From the NCBI RefSeq assembly GCF_022539665.2, contig NC_081333.1, positions 6,694,971-6,758,970 of the forward strand: DNA of 64,000 nucleotides. Direction: 5' to 3'. The position numbers and the translations under genes are program-made. Shown piece by piece: positions 16,701-29,400 of this stretch; within the stretch, counting starts at the first letter, position 1, and each line of letters starts with the position of its first letter. This DNA is from Daphnia carinata. Taxonomy: Eukaryota > Arthropoda > Branchiopoda > Diplostraca > Daphniidae. The notes beneath the pieces are model-generated. The model was not told where the DNA came from. It ran no database searches and worked only from the letters and a program-made list of their open reading frames with translations.

Positions 16701-19439
16701 TTATTATCGTCGGACATTACGGTGCCGGCCATCACGCCACCAATGGTCGTTCCAATTGTCGATAAACGGCCAGATACAGCAATAATTTGCTAGAATAAAG
16801 TAGTTATGACGTCCTTGCCAGTTTGTTTTTATTTTCCCCTTTCGTGATCTAAATATGATGGTGTTCGAATGCAAAAGAGAACCCGCCAATCGGTCGAATT
16901 TGGTAAACAAATTGTGCCATAATTTGCGCAGGTGTTACCTTGACACGGGTCTCAGCAACTAGTTCGTAGTTTTGAAAATTTTCTGAATTTCAGTTCTTGC
17001 ATCTATAGTAGAAGGTTGTTAGCCATTCGTGTCACTTTCTCCCTTCTCCGAAAATAAAAAAAGTTTGATAGCATCGAATAGAGAGCAGGTTAAACTGCAA
17101 GGCCTGTAAACACATGAATAGCCACGCAGTTAATAGAAACGTCGGTCGTAAATCGAGTTGGTTCGACATGTTTAGCTCGTAGCTATTTGGCATATTGCTC
17201 CACGTTTACCGGCACTAACACGATGGTCTCGTCGGGAACGAAAGGAAAAAGTTGGTCCATGGCCGAGAACGACGATGCATTGTGTATGGTTAATAATTGT
17301 TCACCGCACTCTGCATTTGCTGGCGTCGTTTTTAGCGAACGCTGTATTACAAGCACATCTCTAAAACGCGTGGGAAATGCGTAGTGCATAAAAAGGAAAG
17401 AGCGTCCCTATCGCGTCGTGTACCAATTGCTTCGGTCCTTCTGTTCTCATCGCGTTTATATGGAGAGACAACCGATGCGATCAACTGCCCACAGAGAACT
17501 AGGACGCGGGAAAAGAAAAGAAAAAAAAAATGAAATGTTTCGCTCTCCCGTCTCGCGCGTGCACAATTTTTACGTAATAAACATTCACGTTTTCCCTCCG
17601 AAATCGGTTGTAAAACATTGGAAAAGAAAAAAAAAAAAGAACCGGGCACTATGGGCAATATACGAAAAAGAGAGAGAGAGATACGATATTCCCGAGTGAA
17701 CAAACCCATCTGTAGACTATAAAGAAATGCGCAGCAGATCACGGTGGTGACCGAATCACGGAAAGCTGGAAGTGGTCACCAATGGCTGGGTCAAACCAAT
17801 GAGAACATAGTGCGCTAATTGCTCATTATCGTACCATTCACCGCTAGGTTAGCATGGCCAAATAGGACGTGGTAGCGCAATCGAATTAGTTCGTGTTTCA
17901 CATAGACACTTTTGACCGTAATTCTATCTATAGTCGAGGTTTAGTTTACAACAAAGGCTAACGCGATTGCACAAGTCCTACACCTATCACATGAGAATGT
18001 TCATGGTAATCAAACAAACAGAAAAAATTCTCAGTTTTCACAAGATCCTCTTTGGAAAAAAAAGGAAAATACGTGAACAGTTGCGCCCTGATAATCGTCT
18101 AGGCGACCTTGGTTTGCGGTCGATCCATCAAACAAGTTGCCGACCAAGCTAACTAAACTAGGCAAACCAATGATAAGCAAGGACGTGAAGCATTCTTCTT
18201 CTTGCTTCTTCTTTTTATTTCGTTGTATTGAGGCGCAAACCGACTGCAATACAACTGGTTTCCTGTTGATTGCGCAAGCCGTCAAACACGTACACGTACA
18301 CATGCCACTTCAACGTGGCTGTGGGGCTCAAAAAAGGTGCGGCCAAAGAAATTTTTTTTTCTTAGCTTGCCCATCAGACCGGAGCAAAGGATGACTGACC
18401 TGCTCTGCATGTTTCTATCTGGCAAATAAATGCATTTGAAAAAATGGAGGAATCGGCAACAACAGGATTCCAAATCAACCGGTCTCTATAACCGATTAAC
18501 CCTTCCTTCGGCAACCAACGACCACGATAAAAATGCTGGGTGTGAGCATGACTTAGATAGCACTATTCGACATGGTTATTGTTTGTGGAAAAGCTACATG
18601 TCAGACATAGTAATTGCTGTAACATTTTTTCTTTCATTTTTTTTTTTGCCTGTTTGAAACCCGCATCCTGTTTAATGGACCGCACCCATACAACAGCCCA
18701 TTTTTTTTAAACAATTGCTTTGGGTGTGTTGTATAGCCTAAAGTGATTCACTTGTTAATCACGCAGCTCTCACCGAGATTGCGTTGAAAATTAACGACTC
18801 CATTTCTTTCACTTAGCAATAATTTGATACTCGTAAAAAGACTTTTTGAAAGTACCTTGGGTGTCTTACCTCAACTGTTCAACATTTCAATTTTATATAG
18901 GCATGATGAAACGAAATTTTCCGATCAGGAAAAAACAAAAACAAGGAAAAACGCTAGAGGGAGAGAGAACTGACGAATCTAATCAACTTCATTAAGACTG
19001 AAAAATCGGAAAAGAAAAGAAAAGTCGCGAAAAAAAAAAAGAGAGAATTTGGGAAGCGCCAATATTGTGGCTACTGACCTTTCTCCGATGGCGGGAGCTG
19101 CTCCTTGACCAACTTAGCGGCCGATGCCAACGACGATGTGCACGTGACGTCGAGTGGAATGATGCGGAGCCGACTGGAAGCTTCGGCTTGAAGGCGCACG
19201 GCAGCTTCACCAGCGATATTTTCAAATCCAGCGTAAACTCGGAAGCCCAGCTGGTCGTAGTGACGAGCAAGGTCGAAGCCAAGTGTCGAGTCGGCTCCAG
19301 TGATGACCAGCGTCCGGCCAGTGACGTCGAGGCGCGAACGACACATCAAATGGCGCAGAAGGTAGACGACGATGGCCACGACCACTAAAGCCAAGACGAA
19401 GATTTGCACCACGCAGACTGCAATCAATTCGGAATCCAT
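13746..19439 (-). CDS. Membrane-anchored short-chain dehydrogenase/reductase (possible shroud/nm-g)
   Basis: Four exons on the minus strand, 19439-19079, 14622-14470, 14406-14205 and 14091-13746, give a 353-residue protein with all phases matching. Residues 6-28 are one hydrophobic segment, so the protein is probably anchored in the ER membrane. The Rossmann start reads TGADSTLG (47-54), where classical members have TGxxxGxG with Gly or Ala in place of Thr52. The usual NNAG is INAA (126-129). The catalytic Ser179 (NVGSLAG) and Tyr194-Lys198 (YSGTK) are intact. GELEWQ after the INAA strand, the start of the C-terminal region (IFIAYHDRV) and the general layout suggest the HSD17B2/RDH branch. 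I lean to shroud, the 'black box' SDR of ecdysteroid synthesis, from memory of its Drosophila relative, but orthology is not proven. The start at 19439 is chosen because the hydrophobic anchor follows directly; an upstream in-frame ATG at 19499 adds a basic leader. Confidence 0.8.
14623..19078 (-). other. First intron of the dehydrogenase gene (4.5 kb)
   Basis: This unusually long intron has donor AAAG|GTCAGT near 19078 and acceptor ATTCAG at 14623. No nested gene is convincing: the reading frames inside are short, low in conserved motifs and pyrimidine-biased, for example around 17347-17742. It contains several A/T homopolymers and a GGTGACC/GGTCACC cluster near 17743-17780. Confidence 0.5.
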
Positions 19440-22400
19440 CGTAAATTCTAGTTGTGTCTCTCCTAATTTTTTTTTTCTTCTTTGATTTTTGATTGACACT
19501 TTGAGATTATCATGGGAGGACGATTCGTAGTATGAGGGTAAACGATGTTTCCATTGCCTAGATTCTTTCGACTGACTTTACTGGTTTTCACTAGAAAATA
19601 AAAAAGCGGATTAAAACGTTGATGTTGTCAAACGAAAAAATGAAATAAATAACACAGACCTTGGTCGAACTATTGTTGTTTTATCGGACGAAGTTAAGAG
19701 AAACCTACGTCTTCACCAACTGTTGTCGATGGTGTTTGGACGGAGACTGTTCGATTGTTGGTACCGCCGAAACACACACACCCGCAGCATGGGTCGGCCG
19801 CTCAACTACTGGCTGTTGATGGAGTTTGTTTTGTTTTTTTCCTTTCTCTCTCCCTCCCTTTTTGCCTTACCTGGGCTCCATCTCCTTCTGTGTGTCTCTC
19901 TCTCACGCACACACACACGCACACATACACCCTTTTCTCTTTTTCCTTTCCCATCCATGATGTTTGGATATGGAATCGGTGGTTATGAGGTGTTTGACTG
20001 CCTCTTTTTCTCTGTTGTACCGGACTACTATTTCAAATCAAACAGGCCACTACTACGAGACGCATTGAGTCGGCTCAGATCGTATAAGAGAGAAGAGAGA
20101 AAACGAAACCAAATCTAACCATACCCTCAATTCTTTCGAACGCGCGACTGACTCCGCTCTCAAAAATGCGATCTGATGCATGCCGCAGTTAAATCGAAGA
20201 CTATGTCTTTTGGTATTTTCCTTAAAAATTTCTAGTCGATGATGTGCGGGACTTATTAGTGAAACGCAGATTCTAAAATCACTGCAACCAATCGAAATGA
20301 GCAAGGAGAACAATGGGGATGATGATGGTATCTTTGCTTTGAGGATCTCATTTGAATAGGTCGTCTAGCGGTCAAACGGGTCACGAATTGCTGGCAAACT
20401 AACAAAAGCCCAACCAAACAAGCTGTGCGGGAAAAGACCTTCAAAGGCCGTGACAATGCCAAAAAATAATCCACCTGAATTCGCCACGTCGACTGAACGG
20501 AGTCTCTTCTGCATCTTCTTTATTCAGCTCTTCTTTTTTTTTTTTCTTGCTTCCCAAAAAAGGCGAAGGTGACGAAAAAGACGAAAAGGGAAGAGAGGAA
20601 TCACCATAAAAGCCATCAAGCTAACTTACACATAAGAATTCAACATGTATCCAATCGGCCGAATAAGGTAATGCCCCTCTGGCGGGGAATGTTTTTTTTT
20701 TTCTTGTTTCGTTTTCTTTCTTTTTATCGTCGAGGTTTGCATTTTGTATTTTTTCTACAAATATATAAATATATATATATATAAAAAAAAAGTTTTCTTG
20801 AATGTCCGACAATGCTGGTCTATTGGCCAAGCCCCTTCTCGCGGCTTTGGTCGGTGTCCTCGGAGCGAGAGCGTGCCCCAAACAGAAAAGAGAGAGCTCC
20901 CGGGCTCTAGCCCAAAAGACGTTTTGAGTTACAAAGCCAAGTGTCTCCTATAAAAGAAAAAAGGAAGTTTTCATATTATGTATATGAACACAGTATCTCT
21001 CTCTCTTTTTCTTTTCTTGACCATGTTGGTCAAATGTCTTTACGGCTGAAGCCGTCACTGGTGAAAGGTAAAATTTATGTTTATTTTGGAGTCTTTCGAA
21101 AAATGTGAAAGCATCTTCGACAATCTTTCACAGAACTTTAATCGCATTTGGGATAGAATGGGACGCGTCCACAAATAAAAAAAAAGCTCATTAAGGGAAC
21201 GCCGAAACGCCATCTGTGTTTCTGTTTGTATTATAGTAAATAGCCCAAGTTCAAATGGCTACGTGATCGAGTGACAGAGAAGGACAGAAACCTAGGGAAA
21301 AATCGGAATTAGACAAAAAAAAAAAACATAGGACAAGGTTTTTTGATTGAAGGACTTTGGAGAACTGGATACAAACAAGCTGGAGGGGTTTCTTTTAATC
21401 AAAGTTCTTGCTGCCATTGGCTTTTATGCTGTTTCTTCGTCTTTCATTAAAATAGGACAAACCCGGAAAAAGAGCCCTTTTTTTTTCGTCGCAACAGGAA
21501 TTATCAATTGTTATCCGATTCTGATTCGATGAAGGGCGAGGTTAGAAATCTGTTTCCGCTATCTTTACTTTCGGTTTCAACGTTTCCTCCGGGAAAATCT
21601 TCAGTCTTTTACAGAGTTAACTGCTAATCAAACCTGTGAAAACCGGCTTAAAATGAGCGCTTCTAAACGGCAAAGGTTATAGAATTCTTTGCGTTTACAC
21701 AGTGCAAGCCAATTGATTGCCAAAGGGCAAATCTGCTTTGTTTTGTTTTGCGAACAACCTTTTTTTCCTCTTTTCTTAATTAGATTTTTTTTTCTCTCCT
21801 GAATTGCCCACCATTTATGGCGAAAACCTTGTAAGGCGATAAGCAATTTGTTTCTTTAAATGGCCTAGGTGCGGCACGTGACGTTTAAAAACAATTTAGC
21901 GAAAACGTTGGAAAATTACGCCAGGACGCTCTGATAAAATTCTCGAATAAAACCTTAGTTTACTTTAAACAACAAAAAAAAAAAGAATGAAGATGCTCCA
22001 CAGCTCCCAATTGTAATACAATAGCAGTGTATTTTCAGCGTTTCACACTACATCATTTGAGTGGATGTAGCACATTAGAGCTTGGGTCAGGCGTATCCCT
22101 TGCGGCATTCGTTCCAGTCTATCGATGCCGTTGCAGAAAGTGTAGACATTGTAGACGGTAGACAATAGAACTATTTGTTTTGCTTTTTTATTAAAGAATT
22201 CTCTTCAGTAGGACTCCAAAAATGAGTAGCCCCATAGCCGACATTGATGTAAGACCGGAGCAAGACGGATCAGAGACAAAAGTGATGGCTCGCCACCAAC
22301 TGATCCGCGTCCGTACGTTATACTGCGTGTACAGCATGACGGACAACCGCCTCGTCTTATATAATGTCCACCAACCACATCACGGCGCGCAGCGCTAGGC

Positions 22401-25400
22401 ATCATTTTGTCAAACGGGATCTTAGAGAAACGGTCTGTCAGCCAGTTAGACAGGTGGTTTTCTTTTTTCCTCGTTTTGCCACTTTCGTTTCCGACTTTCC
22501 GTTCGGAAGGTAGTTTTTAACCAACGACCCTTTACCGCCGTCTGCTGATACATTCAAGACTTGTTAACGTGTGTCTATACGGACCAGGAGAAACTGAAAA
22601 AAAAAATAAAATGGTGGAGTTTTCAACCAGTCTTTTTGTGTGATTACAGGTTTCCCGAAAGTTCCCATGTCATTTTCACTCCAGTTGTAGTGGTTGTCGT
22701 GCAGGGAAAACGACATTTCTGTGTAAACCAAACGAGCAAACTGACTACTTGTCTATTGTCCCTACTGTGGAAATTACAGCTCGAGTACAAGCTTAGAAGA
22801 AAACAAGCCTGCAGGGCATGATTCCGAACAGAGTGGTATTTAACCATTTGAGTGCCATCTAGCTATGGGGCCGTTCATTTCTAATTTCATCGAAAAATAA
22901 CGAACGAATATTATTCCACCTAAAAGCGCTATGCTCTTTTTCTTTCCCCTCCCAAATGCCGCAATGGCGTAGAAACAAATGATGATGATGAAGGCGAGAA
23001 GTAACTGGAACTCTCATGGAGTACTGAGGAAGCCAACAATCTTGAGCCAGACACACACACACACAATTCTTCGTTTCCGACAAAAAAAAAGTCTTTGCGG
23101 AAACACATTCCAAATAGCGGGACAAGCAACACAAAAGAAAATGAATAAATTTCATCTGATGTTGATTATATACCGTTCAAATTAAAGCGTTGGAATCTTT
23201 TTGTACAAGTTAGTGACCGTTCGTGGCTCAATATCCATAAGTTTGATACAAAGCATATAAAGAAAGGGAAGTTGTTCGAGGAAAAAAAGGAAAGACACGC
23301 CCCGGACGCGTTGCGTTTATCTGTTTCATGGCGGGAAAAGCTTTTCTTCCCTTTCCCTTTATAATCTATACGCAACACTCACGAGGTAGTACACGTAGTC
23401 AAAGCTAAACTATTTCTCATCTAATAGAAACGTCACAATATTTGGCTGGGCATGGTAATGACAGTAACGAGAAAAACAGTCTGTAGTAATTTGCTGAAAA
23501 AAAATATACATAAAATTGTCCAGTTTTTGAAAATTTAAATAGCCCATTCGAGGTTTGTGGCACGACATTTCCCAAACTTCAAAACTGACTTCCGGAGGCA
23601 AGTGGATAATGAAAAAAAAAAAAGAGCCATGAACAATATGAAACAAAACAAGAGTAGTAAACAGTAAAACTCAAACTGTTGCTAATTTGAAGTTTGTTCC
23701 AAGCTTTGACGACCGTTCGCCTAGAGATAGACGCGCTAAAACGGTCCGCATCATTTCGCTGCGGTCATCATTTGAAATGTACACTGTCTCGCACGGCGCA
23801 GAAAATCATTCAAAACTAAAGTCTGTGTAACTAATCTGATTTTGAACTAATTGGTTGACAAGCCGGCAAAAGGTAGGCTATTCAGCGTACACAATAGGAA
23901 CTTGCATTGATTTTGAAATCGATACAGGCTTCGATTTAGCGCTTGTTCATTTGAAAACCGTGTCCTGTTTGCCCTGCTAAGACAGTCCTCCTATTCTAGA
24001 TATTAATGAGAACGAGGAACAGATAGACAATGATATGAATAGAAACCAGTTTTTGTTAATTACAGATGATCTCTTTTCTTGATTTTGCTTTAGGAGGGAG
24101 AGGGAGGGAGACTTTATTGCGATAGAAATAACAGATTCAATTATAACTTGAAAACACAAACAAATAGCTTCTCAATCCACTCCAAAGAAAAATGAAATTT
24201 CTGCGTGTTAAATCTTTGAAGTCAATAGAAATTTTAGTATTCTTTTCATCTCCATTACAGTAGGAGCTATATGAAACTATTTTTGGCGATGGCAATTGCG
24301 TTTGCCTCGCACGTATCGGGCACGGCGTACAACGCGCTTTCACAGCCAGAAGCTACTAGACAAGCGAATAAATTAATGTCAATATATTATAGAACGACCC
24401 GCGACAAGCCATTTCATCAGCTTGATTTACGAAGCTAAGCTGGACGGGTGGGGGAGAGGAAAAACAGGTTACGCAACAAAGTCGACTGGGCCCTTAACAA
24501 AGAATGAGTTATATGCCATACTCCGACGTCCTGTCACCAATCTAACAGTGTTCTTGTATTTGCAGTTTAAATCGAATAAATTATCCGACAAGCCGCCATG
24601 AACGTTTATGGCTGCTACATTGATATTGTGTACAGCTTTTGATGTATTTAAAGTATTCACACAAATCTGTCATTGGTGGTAAAATGGTCCTGTAATTGTT
24701 TGCTAACTAGAGACGATCAGTTGACCCAACCAAAAACGACTCGAGTATTTTAAACGTAGTCGCCGATACGTCGTGGCGGCTATGAAATAGAACAACGACG
24801 AAACGGATGAAACGAAAAGACGCAAACTGTTTAATGAGGCTATATATAGGTACCAGCTGGCGCAAGAGGCTGGGATTCTGACGGTACTGCGTTGTTTGTT
24901 GGGCAGAAGGGGGCCGGGAGGGTGAACGAACGTTCTCGCCGACTTGCATCCGTACAGGGTGGGGCTGTTCCCTGCCACGCACGATACGGCCACGGTTATC
25001 ACGGGTGTGCGCGTCGGTTCCGACATGATATGCGCAGGCACCATGTAGCCATTTGGGACGGCTCTAACGACGTGTACAACTCACTTCCAAAATAAACAAT
25101 CTCAATTCCTTGCCACCACCGCCCATAAGTCTGACAACAAGTCACGTTTACGCTTCCGCTAACAATAGCTAAATAGCTTTACTACACGACTTTGTCTTAA
25201 AGGCTAAGCCACGACATAATGTAATTTTTATTGAAAGATTTCTTCTTTTTTTTCATTGGAATTGAGCGGGAGTAGATCCACTTTGTGGCTAAATAGAGCC
25301 GCCCGTTGAGATCCGGCCCTCAAATAGAATGTACAAAAAGCATGCGTTATTTTCACTACGGGCGTCTATTGACTGCATCTGGCCGCTTCATTGTTCCCGA

Positions 25401-26379
25401 TCGATGGAGCAGTTCGGAGATTTCACGACTTCTCCCCATGGCACGACGATACATTGCCGATTGATCCGCCAAAGCATCGGCGAATATCTCAATTGTGTGC
25501 GACATCGGAAAAACAATGGAAAACCAATGCAAATTTTTGTCGTTTTTCTTCCGGTATTCCGGACAAGAGTTTGGGTGACGCTGGATTCGTGTTGAAGCTG
25601 ACACATCAATTTCGGGATTTAGGTCACTGCATTGTGACGTAATTTGGACGAGAATGAAATTATTTGCCCTATGTGACAAGGAATATTAGATGTGGTTGAC
25701 ACAGTCTTCGTGAGGTGTCAGTCTTGAGAAAAAAGAGTTATCACGACTAGCGCTAGATGGCTCTACCGTAGCAGTTGTCCCTCCAACAACGTCGAAGGCA
25801 GAAAAAGGAGGAAACGGGTGGAAAGATAGAAAACGGTGACGGAACGATAAAGGAGGGGCGGGTGGGTGGAGCTTGACGGTAGTGGTTAGGCAAGAGAAGG
25901 GGAAGAAAGTTCGTGAGTGAGCTTCACGCAGCCAGTATAGGCAGAGCGGACTAGAAGAAGGGGGAATAACGGAGAGTGAGGTTCCCGTCCGCATCACTCC
26001 ACATTCTTCTTTTCTCTCCCATTCTTCCCTACTATTTTTTTTTCTTGTTTATTTCAGGCCTTTTTTTCTTTCATATCTTTGCTATTCGTTCTTTAGCGCC
26101 TCCTTTTTGTTTTCCCCACAAAAAAGAAAAAATTCCCAAAACGAGGAAAACTGGAAAACCTTCTAACCAAACCAAAGAGCAGCACAAGTGTGTGTGAGAG
26201 AGAAAACCGTGCGGTGGAATACGGTCGGAGTTTTTTTTTTTTTTTTCTTGCGTCTCATTTATTTCTCTCTCCATTTTCCTTCTTTCCCTTTTCTCGTTCG
26301 CTCGCTCTTTTTTTTTTTACGGATTTTGTTCACGAAACGTCCCGCCTCCCCCCTCCGACTTCGCTCGGACTGGCAGTCG
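19440..26379. other. Intergenic region between divergent dehydrogenase and BAH genes
   Basis: About 7 kb without a supported protein or RNA gene. It must hold the promoters of both flanking genes. There is a TATATAAG element on the minus strand at 22363-22356, with a TCAT initiator-like base about 26 bases downstream (22337), which could start an untranslated first exon of the dehydrogenase gene. Simple repeats include (CA)n near 19906-19926, (AT)n at 20761-20783 and (AC)n at 23051-23064. The long pyrimidine- or purine-rich tracts at 25980-26340 lead into the BAH gene promoter. Confidence 0.4.
20761..20783. repeat. (AT)n microsatellite
   Basis: Alternating A and T with a following A tract, in intergenic DNA. 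No function is apparent. Confidence 0.8.
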
Positions 26380-26385
26380 TCAGTC
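26380..26385 (+). promoter_or_regulatory. Initiator (TCAGTC) of the BAH gene
   Basis: TCAGTC matches the arthropod initiator TCAKTY. It sits just upstream of a GC- and TG-rich transcribed-looking stretch that ends at a consensus donor, CAGAG|GTGAGT, at 26488/26489. No TATA box lies about 30 bases upstream, so this looks like a TATA-less promoter. Confidence 0.4.
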
Positions 26386-26488
26386 GGTGTATGTGTGCGT
26401 GCGAGTGCTGTGCGTGCCGTCTGCTTGCGCGCCGTATGTGCCGTGTGTGAGTGTGTGACTCGCAAGACGAGATTCTGATCGTGCAGAG
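26382..26488 (+). other. Inferred 5' UTR exon of the BAH gene
   Basis: The stretch from the initiator to the donor GTGAGT at 26489 has higher GC than its surroundings and no conserved reading frame. It would splice across about 4.6-4.9 kb to an acceptor at 31106-31107 (TAACAG) or 31364-31365 (CAAAAG). This is inferred from splice signals only. Confidence 0.35.
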
Positions 26489-29400
26489 GTGAGTCTTTTT
26501 TTTTTTTTGTTCTATTTCGTGTTATTTCGATTCTGCATCTCGTGCTCCGTTTTTCTGATGCTATTCAACTGAAAGAAGTGACTAAACACCACCAGGACTA
26601 ATAAAGGAATAAATCGAACGATACGAATATCATCGCCTGATTGGCCGTCCTCTTGCCGACACAACTAGTTACCTAGAGTTTACCTACAGTTTTTTTTGTT
26701 TTTTGTTCGCTGCCTTTTTTCTTTCTTTTTTGTTCGAGTGTTCCCGTTTTTACGGACGAGTGACTCTCGAGAGCAGTTTAGAACAAAGAGGGTGTGTTGT
26801 GTGTTGATGGATAGGTCGAGTGTCATAATCTGTCAAATCACCAAGGACCGAGTAAAACAGATCGGCTGAACTAAAAGGAATTATGGATTCATCAAACGAG
26901 GAGGATTAAAACAAAATTAAAAACAATGGAAAAGTGAAACAAAGAGACGCAACTCATTTAGGGAGCGATAAATGGAGATTTCTCAACTGGAGAAAATGAA
27001 GAGAATAGAGAAAATGGCAAGAAGGAGCTTAGAGGGTGGTTTGTGGGTGTTGTTTTTATTTTTCGTTTCTCTCTCTCTCCCACCCTCCACATATCGTGCA
27101 GTAGACAAACACACACACAACAAGCCGAGAGATATCCGGGGCCGGACAACGCCCCTATACACATTCACTGGCGACTATGTGGCCCGCTTTTTTTTTTTTG
27201 TTGTTGTTGTTGTGTTGAAAAATGGTTGAAAAGAAAATAGAGAAAGGAAGAGGAATAAAACAAAACAAAAAATTTGGGTAGGCTATACCAGTTGTTTGTC
27301 ATACAACCCGGACAGCAAGCCTTTATTTTGACGGACTACATAGCGATGGACTGTGGCAACAGTATAATCTAGGAATTTTTTCTACAGCCTCTGTGCTCTT
27401 AATCATTTCTATATCCCCCTAATAACAATGAGTTTGTCTTATCCCCTTCAATCAGTTTAAACTTCAACGAGCCACGTCCACTAAACAAAAGTACATTCGC
27501 GAAGCTTATGTTTTTTTTTTTTTAAAGAATTTTCTTTCGTTGGTATCTTCAAATATTTTTCGCCTTGTTTTCTAATTCCCAGTACCTTATTTTCTCAATT
27601 TCCCCTTATTCTCTGCTGCTCAGTTGGACAACGCTAGGACAATTATGAGCAAACAATGACTACATCGTTCGGGGAAAAACAATTCAATAAACCAATTGCC
27701 AACAGGGCTAAGCGTATAGAGAAGTTATTGCATATGTGGCGCGTACGTGTATGAGGCGACACCGAAAAGGTTTCCACTTGGTTGTTCAAGTTTTTGTTCT
27801 TGGTTCCCTATGTGAACAGTCTCTCACCCCCTTCTTTGCAATTGCTTCCTCTTTCCCTGTGTACAACTGATGTATAGCCCATATATGGTCGACACACACA
27901 CACACACAAGGGCGGCCAACTAATACAGTGGGAAATAAGAACGAAATTGTTGTGTAGGTAAGAGAGGGGGGAGGGAGAAATGAGGAAGCAGGATATAGTA
28001 ATAAGAAACAACCAGCTGGAGGAGGCAGCAGCAGCAGGCAAAAAACTCTTATTTCGTATATAGCCCTCACGAGTGTATGTATGTGTGTGTGTGTGTATTA
28101 TATGTACGTCTTCCTATGCCGCACCCCTCTAAAAGCTCCTGGAGTCGCGTGCGCTACCCTCCTCCCATTTCCTGCAAGAACGCTCACTTATTACCAATGA
28201 CTCGTCTCGATACAATGCGGAAGAAAGAGGTGAGGGGTTGACGAGGGAAAACAAGAAGAAAATGAAAGTCAAGAAAGAAAAAGCGCTAGAACATTTGAGG
28301 AGAAAACAAAAACCGTGAAGAGTAAACTATAGCAGCAGGGCATAATAGGGAAAGAATCAAGATAGAGCTCCAGAGAGCTCTTTGTAGTTTTGTATAATAC
28401 TTGCCTGCTTGCAATCGCCATCAAAGGATCATTTCGCTTCCATTTTCAAACAGTTTCTGGCATCGTCATTCTGGCGATTATTCTTGTAATTTCAAGTCCT
28501 TTCATTTGTAGTCCTATGGAGCCTCTTCTTTCCATTTGGCTCAAACGACTTCTTCTGTGTAAATGAAGCGACCATAGGGACCAGGTCCTCTGTCATTAGC
28601 TAAGAAGAGATGCAAGCGACGTATCTAGAGGTCGGGTTGCTGGGATGAGCTAGTTGCCGTTAGTACTTAATTTTTTTGTTCCCTTTTTTTTTCTCATATG
28701 GAATAGATGGCCGTATGAAATGCAGGACTTGAAAGCTGGAAAAAAAACAAGTGTACAAGGTATTATGTAGACTGGCTTTGGTTTACGTAAATCTCAACTG
28801 GCTTGACGCTTTGGCGTGCCAGAATTGATGGCTCATAGGATGGCCCGGTTTGGTCACGCGACCCAACAATGATGAAACGAAGAGAGGCACAAAAGAGTCT
28901 TCTACATGCATAATTTTTTGTTTTTTTGTTTCTTCTTCTACATGTTCCCTCACCATGGCTGAGTTACACTCGCTAGTCGAGATACAATATAGCAGTGCAC
29001 GTTGGGAAACGTATAGGGTTGCGTGTCCCGCACTTCAAGCCATAGCCCCTTAAATATTATTTGTAGATAAATTTTTTTTTTAAGGCAAAGGGGGGAAAAA
29101 AGAACAACAAAAAAAAACGTGTTTATTTAGCATAATACATATACAACGAAACGCCCGCAGACAGCAGGTTGTATCGCGGCTTTCAACTCTTTATCCGTTC
29201 ACATGTTTTGTCTAGTACCATCCAAAATAAAAAAGAATAAAAAAATAACAAAACAAAACAACAACGATGAAATTCCTTTTATCAGCTGGTTGCCATTCCA
29301 ATGGTTTCCACACGTTCAATCGACTTGTCTTCTTTTCCATCCCCCACTCCCCCTTTGTTTTTTTTTATAGATGCGTCGCATTCCGATCGAGTTCCCGACA

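Noticed and set aside
17347-17742. 131-codon minus-strand frame inside the dehydrogenase intron
   Set aside because: Rich in Phe and Ser runs derived from A/T-rich homopolymers, with no domain, splice context or conserved motif.
24838-24850. TATATATA element as a promoter
   Set aside because: It is palindromic, has no clear initiator or exon on either side, and no gene follows.
26188-26478. Frames across the promoter region of the BAH gene
   Set aside because: They are driven by poly-T and TG-rich sequence and span the predicted initiator; more likely promoter plus 5' UTR.
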